64,000 nucleotides of DNA from Deltaproteobacteria bacterium (GTDB lineage: Bacteria; Myxococcota_A; Polyangia; GCA-2747355; JADLHG01): the NCBI GenBank assembly GCA_020848905.1, contig JADLHG010000036.1, positions 21,285-85,284 of the forward strand, in the 5' to 3' direction. The first letter of the stretch is position 1; each line of letters begins with the position of its first letter. Shown one piece after another: positions 25,312 to 32,646 of this stretch. The notes under the pieces are model-generated. The model was not told where the DNA came from, ran no database searches, and worked only from the letters and a program-made list of their open reading frames with translations. A program made the position numbers and the translations under genes.

Positions 25312-27108
25312 TTAGCGAGACGGGTCCAGCGGTGCGGGGTCCGCGGCGCCGACGCGCCCGTCGTTGTCGGCGTCGGCGTCGGTCGCGTCAGGGGTTCCGT
25401 CTCCGTCCGTGTCGAGGAGATCCGGATCGGGACGGAAGCGCAGCCCGTAGAGCCGGATCGCCGTCAAGCGGGCCCAGTTGGCGTAGGCGTCGGGATGCGC
25501 CTTCACCTTCACCTCCGCGATCACCTGCGGCACGGTGTAGACGAACTGCCCCTGAGGGTTCGCGATGCTCTGCTTGCTGAAGTGCTGCAGGCCGTCCACG
25601 GTGGCGTCCGTGCCGAAGAGCGTGCGGCTGGCGTCGAGGGTGCGCATCGCCTCGAGGACCGACGACGGATTCATCCAGCTCGTCTCCGCGTAGAGGTTCG
25701 GCACGGGCTGGATGAGCGCGAGCGTGGAGGCCTTCTCGAGGGCCCCGAGGTTCGTGTGCATCATCACGATCGGCACCGTCGGGTAGCGCCTGGCAAGCGC
25801 GACGAGGCGCGTGGGGGTGCTCGGGTCGTCGGTGGCGGTGTGGAAGGCGACGGGCACCTTGTACTTCACCGCCAGAGCCATGAACGGATCGACGATGGCG
25901 CCGTCGGCGGGGAACTTGTGCACCGTCGGGTGGAACTTCATCGCCTTGAAGCCGTGGTGCGCGAGGAGGTCTTCCACGTCGGCGACCGCGTGCTGCCCGG
26001 GGATGACCCACACGACGGGCACGATCCAGCGCTGGGCCTTGTGGAGCGCGGCGAGCCGGCTCAGCTGCAGCGCGATCGTGTCGGGCGTCATGGTCAGCGC
26101 GTGGGTGATGCCGTTCGCGGGCAGGAGCGCGGTCATGGGACTCGGGTCGTAGGCCCAGCTCGCGTCGAAGGGGTGCGTGTGCACGTCCACGAGTCCGAGG
26201 TCGAGCAGCTCGGGGGGCACATCGAAGAGGGTGCCCTTCTCGAGCCACGCCTCGTCGAGGTCGGCGGGGAGTCGGTAGTCGCCTCCCCCCGGCGGCCGGT
26301 CCTCGACCCCGGTCTTCGCGTCGCGCAGGTAGAAGGAGAGCTCCTGCTTCGCGGCGCCGAGGTTCGTCGCGCCGGCGCGCAGCGGGCTCTCGAAGCTCAT
26401 CGCCACCTTGGTGTAGCTCCCGGTGGCTCCGCGCAGCAGCAGCTCCGGCTGCGCGAGGTCCGTCGGGTAGTGCAGCGTCTTTCCCGAGGCCGTGGGCGCG
26501 AGCCAGTAGTCGTCGGCCCCCGTCGGGGCGGTCCTCGTCCCCTTGGCCGTGAGGAAGAGCGTGGCGCTGCCGTCCTCGAGGCGAAAGCGGTAATAGGTCG
26601 GGCGCGCCGAGGCGGGGATCGTGACCTTGAAGATGTCGAGCCCGGCGCTCGAGCTCTCGAGGGTCATCGGGAGCTCGCGCAGCACGCCGGTCCAGAGGCG
26701 CAGGACGACCTTCTTGACGTCCCCGGCGGTGGCTTCGAGGCGTACGGTGACGGACTCGATCGCCGTCGGCGTGCGGCTGGAGAGGTGCCGTGGGTCGCTC
26801 GGCCGGTGCGCGAGCCGACAGGGATCGATGGCGTTCGCCCGCGGCGGGACGACCGGCTGGCAGGGGCCGCGATCGGCCGCGGTGGCATCGCCGCGTGGGC
26901 CGTCCGGGGTTCGCGCATCGCCCGGCGCGTCCCGGCGCGCATCGAGCGCGGTGCCGTCGCCGCGTCCGTCGGCGCTTGCTCGCTGGTCGGCCATCGCCGC
27001 ATCGGAGACGCGGCCGTCCTGATCCGGGGCGCGTCCCGTCGAGCAGGCCGCGGCGAGGGCCGTCAATAGTCCGAGCAATCCGGCAGGCAAGGCGGCCAAG
27101 GCGCGCAT
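25312..27108 (-). CDS. Secreted lipoprotein with amidohydrolase (TIM-barrel) domain and calcium-binding-type tail
   Basis: 598 residues. The signal peptide ends in LAAAC (Cys near residue 22). A low-complexity Asp/Arg/Gly linker follows to about 80, then a beta-rich domain (about 105-215) with TYYRFRLEDGS resembling an Ig-like module. The amidohydrolase-2-type barrel (about 300-555) has HTH in GLVDVHTHPFD, MKFHPTVHKF, VAFHTA, VMMHTNLG and LFGTDATV as the usual metal and catalytic positions. The C-terminus, DTDGDGTPDATDADADNDG, is a thrombospondin type 3-like calcium-binding repeat. It would act as a metal hydrolase at the cell surface; ester/amide or decarboxylase substrates are all possible. 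Enzymes of this fold are rarely lipidated. Confidence 0.8.
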   Translation of the reverse strand: MRALAALPAGLLGLLTALAAACSTGRAPDQDGRVSDAAMADQRASADGRGDGTALDARRDAPGDARTPDGPRGDATAADRGPCQPVVPPRANAIDPCRLAHRPSDPRHLSSRTPTAIESVTVRLEATAGDVKKVVLRLWTGVLRELPMTLESSSAGLDIFKVTIPASARPTYYRFRLEDGSATLFLTAKGTRTAPTGADDYWLAPTASGKTLHYPTDLAQPELLLRGATGSYTKVAMSFESPLRAGATNLGAAKQELSFYLRDAKTGVEDRPPGGGDYRLPADLDEAWLEKGTLFDVPPELLDLGLVDVHTHPFDASWAYDPSPMTALLPANGITHALTMTPDTIALQLSRLAALHKAQRWIVPVVWVIPGQHAVADVEDLLAHHGFKAMKFHPTVHKFPADGAIVDPFMALAVKYKVPVAFHTATDDPSTPTRLVALARRYPTVPIVMMHTNLGALEKASTLALIQPVPNLYAETSWMNPSSVLEAMRTLDASRTLFGTDATVDGLQHFSKQSIANPQGQFVYTVPQVIAEVKVKAHPDAYANWARLTAIRLYGLRFRPDPDLLDTDGDGTPDATDADADNDGRVGAADPAPLDPSR

Positions 27109-27308
27109 GGCCCGCGCACGGTAGCAGATGCGGCAGCCCGTGGGGACTCGGGCCTCAGGATGCTAGCGGCGTCAGGTGGCTAGGTGGGGCGCGAGGCTGA
27201 CGATCGGCCTGCGCTTCGCAAGTGGTTTGAATGACGCGAGTATGCGCGATGGGGGCCCTCGTCCAGGATGGCATGAGACTTGAAGTCAGCAGCCACAACA
27301 CAACGACC

Positions 27309-28847
27309 ATGAACACTCATCGGGCTCTCGCACGATCGTTCTCTTTGCGCCTCCTCGCCGCGGTGGTGCTCGTCGGCGCGACGATGGGTGTCGCGGGCGC
27401 CGTGCCCGTCGAGGCCCACCTCCAAGGCGCCCTCCATGACTACGACGTCGCGTGGGGGCCGGTCCGCATCCGAGATCGGACGATCGTCGAGGGGAGTCTC
27501 GAGCATGGCGGGATTCAGCCGCACATCTTCGTGGACCTCGGGCACTCCGCGCTCGCCCCGCTCTTGAAGCTCGCCGACGAACTCGGTCGGAGCTCGACGC
27601 CGGCGCGGCAGAAGGCCGATCTCCTGCGGCAGGCGGTGCGCAAGGCCATGCCCGTGGGGAGGGGCAGCATCCGCTGGCACGACACGGTCGTGCGTATCCA
27701 GCGTCGTAGAGACGGGGAGATCGTCTCGCTGGGCGCCGCCGTGGCCACGAAGGCGGGCGTCTGTCGCGAGCACTCCCTGCTCATGAACGTGCTCTTGCAA
27801 CGGGCGGGGATCGACGCCAAGCGCCGCTACGTGAGCGTGTGGATGGATGGGCCCCTCGGGCGACGCAGGATGGATCACGGCATCAACACCGCGAGCATCG
27901 ACGGGGTCGAGACGATCGTGGACAGCTTCTACGATCCCTTCCACGGCCAGAGCTGGTCCGAGGTTCGCGCGCCCGCCGGAATTCCGACCCGGCGCCATCT
28001 CGGCCTGGTCAAGGGAGCGACGGGCATCGAGGGCGAATACGGCAGTGCCCAAGCCTATCGGTACTACGTGCCGCGCTCGCCCACCGTGAAGACCTTCGGT
28101 ACCTTCGAGCTCCCGCGCAAGGCGCAGCGCCCGCTCGAGGCGAGCGTGCTGGGCCGCACGCCGGCGGCGCGCCTCTTCGGCGAGCAGCAGGAAGCCTTCG
28201 ACCGCGCCGGACCCGAGGACTTCGTCGACGCGGAGTGGATCTTCGCGCCCTACTACGTGGTGTTCGGTCATTCGGTGGTTCGCGTGGGAAACAAGGCCTA
28301 CGAGTTCACGGAGAAGGGCTGGCGTATCCACGAGGAGGGACAGGACAAGGCCGAGGGCTTCCTCTTCGCCAATCCCTTCTTCAAGCGGGAGCTCAAGGCG
28401 TATCAGCGGGAGGGAATGCCTCCCTTCGCCATCGCGGTGCCGGTGCGGTTGCGCAAGAGCGAGGTCCTGCGGGCCGAGGAGCGCATCAAGAACGAGCGCT
28501 GGAAGCCCTTCGCGCTGCTCACGAACAACTGCAACTCGGCGCTGCTCGACGCGTTCCCCTCGCTGCGCGCGCCGCGGGAGACCCGCTTCTCGCTCTTCTC
28601 CTCGCTCTTCACGATGCGCAGGATGCTCGCCGCGGCCGAGGCGCCCCTGCGCCTCTATCTGCTACCCGGGGCGGTCGAGAACGTGCGGAGCCACTCCTTC
28701 AAGAACCTCGTGCCGAAGACGCTCTACGGCGAGCACTCGTTGCCCGCGGAATTCCTGCGCCTCGGGCTCGTCGGCTCGAAGCGCCTCGTGGCGAAGCTCG
28801 GGCGGGCGCTCGCCGGCAAGCAGGCGGCTACGGCACCCGCGCACTGA
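27309..28847 (+). CDS. Exported protein with transglutaminase-like and permuted NlpC/P60-like cysteine sites
   Basis: About 512 residues from the ATG at 27309, which gives a clean signal peptide (SFSLRLLAAVVLVGATMGVAGA). An earlier frame start at 27231 would bury it. A transglutaminase-like core is at about 110-215: Cys152 in KAGVCREHSLLMNVLL, His190 in MDHGINTASIDG and Asp205 in ETIVDSFYD make the usual Cys-His-Asp order. A second site lies at about 310-420: His321 in VVFGHSVVRVGNKAYEF, then Cys408 in LLTNNCNSALLDA. That is the His-before-Cys order of permuted papain-like (LRAT/PPPDE/DUF4105-type) domains. Likely periplasmic peptidoglycan or peptide chemistry, but activity is unproven. No strong ribosome-binding site is visible. 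Confidence 0.72.
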   Translation: MNTHRALARSFSLRLLAAVVLVGATMGVAGAVPVEAHLQGALHDYDVAWGPVRIRDRTIVEGSLEHGGIQPHIFVDLGHSALAPLLKLADELGRSSTPARQKADLLRQAVRKAMPVGRGSIRWHDTVVRIQRRRDGEIVSLGAAVATKAGVCREHSLLMNVLLQRAGIDAKRRYVSVWMDGPLGRRRMDHGINTASIDGVETIVDSFYDPFHGQSWSEVRAPAGIPTRRHLGLVKGATGIEGEYGSAQAYRYYVPRSPTVKTFGTFELPRKAQRPLEASVLGRTPAARLFGEQQEAFDRAGPEDFVDAEWIFAPYYVVFGHSVVRVGNKAYEFTEKGWRIHEEGQDKAEGFLFANPFFKRELKAYQREGMPPFAIAVPVRLRKSEVLRAEERIKNERWKPFALLTNNCNSALLDAFPSLRAPRETRFSLFSSLFTMRRMLAAAEAPLRLYLLPGAVENVRSHSFKNLVPKTLYGEHSLPAEFLRLGLVGSKRLVAKLGRALAGKQAATAPAH

Positions 28848-29030
28848 ACTCGCTAACGATCCCTCCGCCTACTGGCCGGCTACCCGATCCGCCGCGTCCG
28901 CGGGGCCACGGGGCCCCACTCGCTCTGCGTGACGCCAAAGCGCCGCACGCAACTATCCGAATATGGCTGGCAAACATCCATGGAACGAAAGCTGCAAAGA
29001 CCCGCAGGCGTACACCCGTGGAGGTTCGTG

Positions 29031-29771
29031 ATGCGACGCATTTCGGTGCGCCTGGTGGGCTTGCTCGTGCTGACGCTGCCGGTGTCGGCCTGGGCGGACG
29101 CGTGGGACGCGACGGCCATGGGGCAGCTCGAGAACGCGCTGGTCCGCGCAGGGTACGGCACGCTGTGGGGCGAGGTGTCGCAGCTCGTTGCTCCATACCA
29201 CCGACAGGGCCACGTCCGGGACGAGGAGCGGCAGCCGCCCCGGTGGCGCAAGAGAGAGTTTCTCGGCACGGACCGCCTGCGCGTGGAGGGCGCCGACCAG
29301 CTGCAGCGTCGGCTGGACCTGGGAGCGACGGTGGTCTCCTACGGCCTGTCGCTTCTTCCGCTGAGCGATGCGTTGGTTCCCCGAGCGTGGAGCGACGGAG
29401 CGCTGGCGGGCTTTGGCGCCGAGGTCACGCCCTCGGCGGACAAGCTGGACCTCAGGATCTTTCGCGCCACCGGCCCGGGGAGCGGTTCCCTGACGGCCAT
29501 GAGCAGTCGATCGCTCGTTCGCGGTTGGGGACAGCGACCGCTGCTCGCTCTGCGGAGGGAGGTTGCCCTGGGACAGGGTGAACGCGAGGAAGGGCCGGCC
29601 ACCTACGCGCTCGTCTTCGGCGGTGAGGGTGCGACGCCTCTCGCGCCCAAGGGTCCCGTCCTGCAGAAGGTCGCGGCCTGGCTCTACCGCTGGGCGGACA
29701 AGCGGACGCAGCAGAACCTCGTGAAGCAGTATCGGGTGGCCCAGCGGGACAAGGCGCGGGTAGGGCGCTAG
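29031..29771 (+). CDS. Exported protein of unknown function
   Basis: 246 residues; GTGGAGGTTCGTG before the ATG sets the start and gives a signal peptide (RRISVRLVGLLVLTLPVSAWA), so an upstream in-frame ATG at 28929 is not used. The mature part has no cysteine and a beta-rich middle (VVSYGLSLLPLSDALVP), and ends with a basic helix (WADKRTQQNLVKQYRVAQRDK). No known domain. Its stop overlaps the stop of the convergent lipoprotein gene: both use the palindrome CTAG at 29768-29771. Confidence 0.7.
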   Translation: MRRISVRLVGLLVLTLPVSAWADAWDATAMGQLENALVRAGYGTLWGEVSQLVAPYHRQGHVRDEERQPPRWRKREFLGTDRLRVEGADQLQRRLDLGATVVSYGLSLLPLSDALVPRAWSDGALAGFGAEVTPSADKLDLRIFRATGPGSGSLTAMSSRSLVRGWGQRPLLALRREVALGQGEREEGPATYALVFGGEGATPLAPKGPVLQKVAAWLYRWADKRTQQNLVKQYRVAQRDKARVGR

Positions 29772-30229
29772 CGATCTCTCCTCCCGCCAAGGTCCTTCTC
29801 GTAGCCCGGAGGAACGATCGGGCCGTCGCGCCGCAGGACGGAGCCGTCGAGCTGCTTCGGCTCGCGGCCCGGGAAGCCACAGACTGTCTTGTAGGCCGTG
29901 ACCATCGCCTGCACGCTGCCGCAAGCTAGGGCGACGGTCTTGATGGACTTGCCGTCGATGAAGCAGTCGCACTCGTTCGGGAGCAAGCAGTCCAGGGCGT
30001 GCGACTTGTTGTCGCAGATCGCGGCGCATACGCAGTCTGCGCACTGGATCTCACAGGCTCCGGGGGTGGTGTCGCCGCTGCCCCCGCCTTCGAGCGCCAC
30101 GGACGGAGCGTCGAGTGGCGCAGCGTCTTTGGCTGCGTCGGGTTTCGAGCTGCAGCCGCCCGCTAGGGAGGCCAGAACGGCGAAGACCCCCGCTCGAAGA
30201 ATTGGGCGGCCGGCTAGGATGTGTCGCAT
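29768..30229 (-). CDS. Small Cys-rich lipoprotein in the metalloprotease operon
   Basis: 153 residues from the ATG at 30229, which has GGAGGAGGGAGGA upstream. Signal peptide ending in LAGGC (Cys near residue 26), then an Asp/Ala/Pro-rich linker and a compact domain with eight or nine cysteines (GACEIQCADCVCAAICDN, DCLLPNECDCFIDGK). Sixteen bases separate it from the metalloprotease stop, so it is the third gene of that operon. A role as protease partner, inhibitor or surface anchor is possible; nothing in the sequence decides. Confidence 0.75.
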   Translation of the reverse strand: MRHILAGRPILRAGVFAVLASLAGGCSSKPDAAKDAAPLDAPSVALEGGGSGDTTPGACEIQCADCVCAAICDNKSHALDCLLPNECDCFIDGKSIKTVALACGSVQAMVTAYKTVCGFPGREPKQLDGSVLRRDGPIVPPGYEKDLGGRRDR

Positions 30230-30245
30230 CGGTCCTCCCTCCTCC

Positions 30246-31946
30246 TCAGTCCAGCGCATATTTTTCGAGATAGAAGGCGTAGTAGACGCTGTTCACGTAC
30301 CCGAGAGCCGGCTCGCTGATGGCGTGGTACTGCAGGGCCGGAAAGCTCGTCGGCGAGTTGCCCCACCCTGGCGTTGCCGGATCCCAGTAGTGCTTCGACG
30401 TGTCCACCCGGATCTCGTACTCGAGCCCCGGCCGGCTGGGACGCGCCCGGACCCATGGATAGTAGTCGTAGTGCGCACCGGTAAGGGCCGGCGTCTCGTG
30501 CGCGAGCTGGCTCGGATCGGAGCAGTCGATCTCGGCCTGAGTGTTGAGCATGAACTGGCCGCCCGCGTAGACATGCCCGCGCAGGGTCCTGCGGCAACCG
30601 GTGGTGCTGTATTCGAGCAGCATGCAGTTGTCGGCCACATCCGGGTGACGGCAGGCGATGGCCGGCACGTCTCGTCCCCCGATGATCGCGCCGAAGCCGG
30701 GGGTCTGGCTGCCGTTCCAGGTCACCGTGTGGCTGCCGAGGATCTTGTCGGAGCTGGCGTAGAGGATGACCCAGCGGTGGCTTCCGGGGTCGTACGCCAC
30801 GGTGACGCCGTTTGCGTCGGTCTGCACTCGGCGGCCATCTGCGTGCTTGAGGTACTCGTTGAAGCCCCAGCTCAGGCCCCCGTTGTACGAGACAGCGAAT
30901 CGGATGTCTTTCCACATATTTGTTGTCTGCTCGTTCGCCAGGAACGCCACCAGCAAGTAGCGTCCGGGCGCGTCCGTCGCTGCGGCCACCGAGACCGGGT
31001 TGTAGGTTCGCCCGTACTCCGAGTTGTCGATGATCGAGCGGCCCGACCAGCCGGTCTGCGTATCGTAGACCTGCAGATTGGCGGCGTGGGAGAAGGGGTA
31101 GGCCACGTAGAGGCGGCCCAGGTTGTTCTGGTGATCGGTCGAGATGGACCCGAAGCGGGTGTCGGGCACGATCGACGGCATCCCGGTCGAGCCGGGCGCC
31201 CAGCTCGCCCCGCTGCTCGACTGCTGGTGCTTGAGCTGCCAGTTGCGCCAGTACTGACAGAAGACCGCCCCCTCGATGTCATCGCGTCGCAGGTACTGCG
31301 CCCCGGCGGTATATCTACCGAACGAGCTGTTCATCACCGAGACCGGGTGCTGCCCGCACCTGCCCATGTCGTCCAGCCCGAGCGCGTGGCCGAGCTCGTG
31401 GACCAGCAGGCCCGTCAGATCTCGCTTACCCGTGGTCGGGTTCAAGGACCAGGTGTCGCCGTTTAGAAGGTAGCTCGTCCGCTGCACGAGGATACGGCCC
31501 ACGGTGCAGTTGGCGGGCGTACCCGAGCACGAGCTGCCCTGAAAGCTCATGCATCCGTCGGCGTTGTCGCCGCACTCGTTCTGACTCGTCGTGGCGCGGA
31601 CCAGCACGGCGTTCTGGACACTGCTGTTGTTGTAGAAGTCGATGCTCGTGCGGCCGGCGTAGAAGAAGCGCTTGTTGGACTGCCCCTCAGTGTTCCAGAC
31701 CTCGATCGCGGACTTGATGGCCTTCTCGACATCCTCGATGACGGTGAGGTCCCCCCCGAGCACGTTCTCCATGCCGTTCGCGTGCTGGTAGAGCATCCAA
31801 ACCGCCGAGTTCGCGGTAGAGTACATCCCGCTCTTGCAGGCGCAGAAGGCCTCGGCGCTGGTGGGGGAGCCCAAGAACGTCGCCACAAGTGTTGCGACGG
31901 AGATGGCTGTTCGGACCAAGGAAGACGTCGTCGCTCTTGTGGACAT
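30246..31946 (-). CDS. Secreted matrixin-like zinc metalloprotease
   Basis: 566 residues. Two ATGs lie six bases apart; AAGGAG is eight bases from the inner (31946) and two from the outer (31952, which overlaps the preceding stop). The signal peptide ends near SAEA. The protease domain (about 25-240) has the metzincin motif HELGHALGLDD with H183, E184, H187, G190 and D193, and the Met-turn SVMNSS shortly after. Asp in the third-ligand position, as in snapalysins and some bacterial matrixins, is accepted. The rest (about 250-560) is rich in aromatic and beta-propeller- or lectin-like strands (YGRTYNPVSVAAATD, WKDIRFAVSYNGGLSWG) reminiscent of sialidase/BNR repeats. Likely secreted to act on extracellular protein; substrate unknown. 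Confidence 0.83.
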   Translation of the reverse strand: MSTRATTSSLVRTAISVATLVATFLGSPTSAEAFCACKSGMYSTANSAVWMLYQHANGMENVLGGDLTVIEDVEKAIKSAIEVWNTEGQSNKRFFYAGRTSIDFYNNSSVQNAVLVRATTSQNECGDNADGCMSFQGSSCSGTPANCTVGRILVQRTSYLLNGDTWSLNPTTGKRDLTGLLVHELGHALGLDDMGRCGQHPVSVMNSSFGRYTAGAQYLRRDDIEGAVFCQYWRNWQLKHQQSSSGASWAPGSTGMPSIVPDTRFGSISTDHQNNLGRLYVAYPFSHAANLQVYDTQTGWSGRSIIDNSEYGRTYNPVSVAAATDAPGRYLLVAFLANEQTTNMWKDIRFAVSYNGGLSWGFNEYLKHADGRRVQTDANGVTVAYDPGSHRWVILYASSDKILGSHTVTWNGSQTPGFGAIIGGRDVPAIACRHPDVADNCMLLEYSTTGCRRTLRGHVYAGGQFMLNTQAEIDCSDPSQLAHETPALTGAHYDYYPWVRARPSRPGLEYEIRVDTSKHYWDPATPGWGNSPTSFPALQYHAISEPALGYVNSVYYAFYLEKYALD

Positions 31947-31948
31947 CG

Positions 31949-32275
31949 TCATGGCTCCTTCCTGGCCGCCGTGAGCCGCGTATAGGGGGTGTAGGCCTCC
32001 TGCTGCCGGGTGACGGGACCGTCGATGCGGGCTCCGCCGCACTGCTGCTTGTTCGGCCCGGTCGGCTGCACGCGCGCCTGGGCCGCCCTGAGCCGCCCCG
32101 CGACCTCGTCCGGAGAAAGAACGGTGACCGACTCGGAAGAAAGGGCCGCCTGGCGGTTCAGGATGCGGGGCTCTGCATCCCCCGTGCACCCCGGACCGAG
32201 CGGCACGAGCAAGAGGAATCCTGCCCACTTACTCCACGACGTACGTCTCCGGGTTCCATCTCTCCATCTCTCCAT
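31949..32275 (-). CDS. Small lipoprotein heading the metalloprotease operon
   Basis: 108 residues if translation starts at the ATG at 32275, which sits eight bases after AAGGAG; an upstream frame extension to 32422 lacks a ribosome-binding site. Signal peptide with lipobox-like PGC (WAGFLLLVPLGPGC). The short mature part (RLRAAQARVQPTGPNKQQ) has no known domain. Its stop overlaps the outer candidate start of the protease (ATGA). Its start codon is one of four ATGs produced by an octanucleotide repeat, which is described separately. Confidence 0.6.
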   Translation of the reverse strand: MERWRDGTRRRTSWSKWAGFLLLVPLGPGCTGDAEPRILNRQAALSSESVTVLSPDEVAGRLRAAQARVQPTGPNKQQCGGARIDGPVTRQQEAYTPYTRLTAARKEP

Positions 32276-32286
32276 CTCTCCATCTC
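32256..32286 (-). repeat. Octanucleotide repeat spanning the lipoprotein start codon
   Basis: Nearly four copies of an 8-base unit (CCATCTCT on the plus strand, AGAGATGG on the sense strand). Each copy supplies an ATG, at 32283, 32275, 32267 and 32259 on the minus strand, in shifting frames. Only the one at 32275 reads into the lipoprotein. Gain or loss of a unit would move the frame relative to the ribosome-binding site, a layout like phase-variable genes. Confidence 0.65.
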
Positions 32287-32646
32287 CTTTCCGATTGGCG
32301 CGCGGTCCCCATCTCTCCGGTCGCGGATCGGCGCGACCTGTCGAGCGCGCGGGCAAATGAGGCGCCTCGGGGAGAACGGATCTCAGACGTGCAAGGACGC
32401 GGGATGGGCCCCCCAAGGCCAAGAACTACGCTACCGCTTGCATGGACCGCGCGGCAAGGCGTTTTCCGCTTCGATGCCCAATCCTGACCGCGATGGGTTA
32501 CCCGCAGCGACCCTGAGGGCTCGTGCTGCGGCCCGCATCCGGTCCGGCGCTGGGCGGCGTGCCGAGGCGCGATAGCGCCGCGGGGGAGGTCTTCTTTGAG
32601 GAAGGAGGGGGCCTGTCTAGAACACCGATCGGTGTTCTAGACCCGG
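32276..32646. other. Intergenic region with perfect palindrome, no gene seen
   Basis: About 370 bases between the helicase stop and the metalloprotease operon. They hold part of the octanucleotide repeat and the 28-base palindrome at 32615-32642. No frame with a credible start and ribosome-binding site is seen on either strand. The promoter of the metalloprotease operon should lie here. Confidence 0.45.
32615..32642. promoter_or_regulatory. Perfect 28-base palindrome
   Basis: The half GTCTAGAACACCGA is followed directly by its exact reverse complement, with a GATC centre and no spacer. It begins five bases past the stop of the helicase gene. There is no T-run on either side, so an intrinsic terminator is less likely than an operator for a dimeric TetR-type repressor. 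No repressor gene is adjacent. Confidence 0.5.

Noticed and set aside
29768..29771. Two convergent stop codons sharing CTAG
   Set aside because: A normal consequence of close convergent genes; no regulatory meaning seen.
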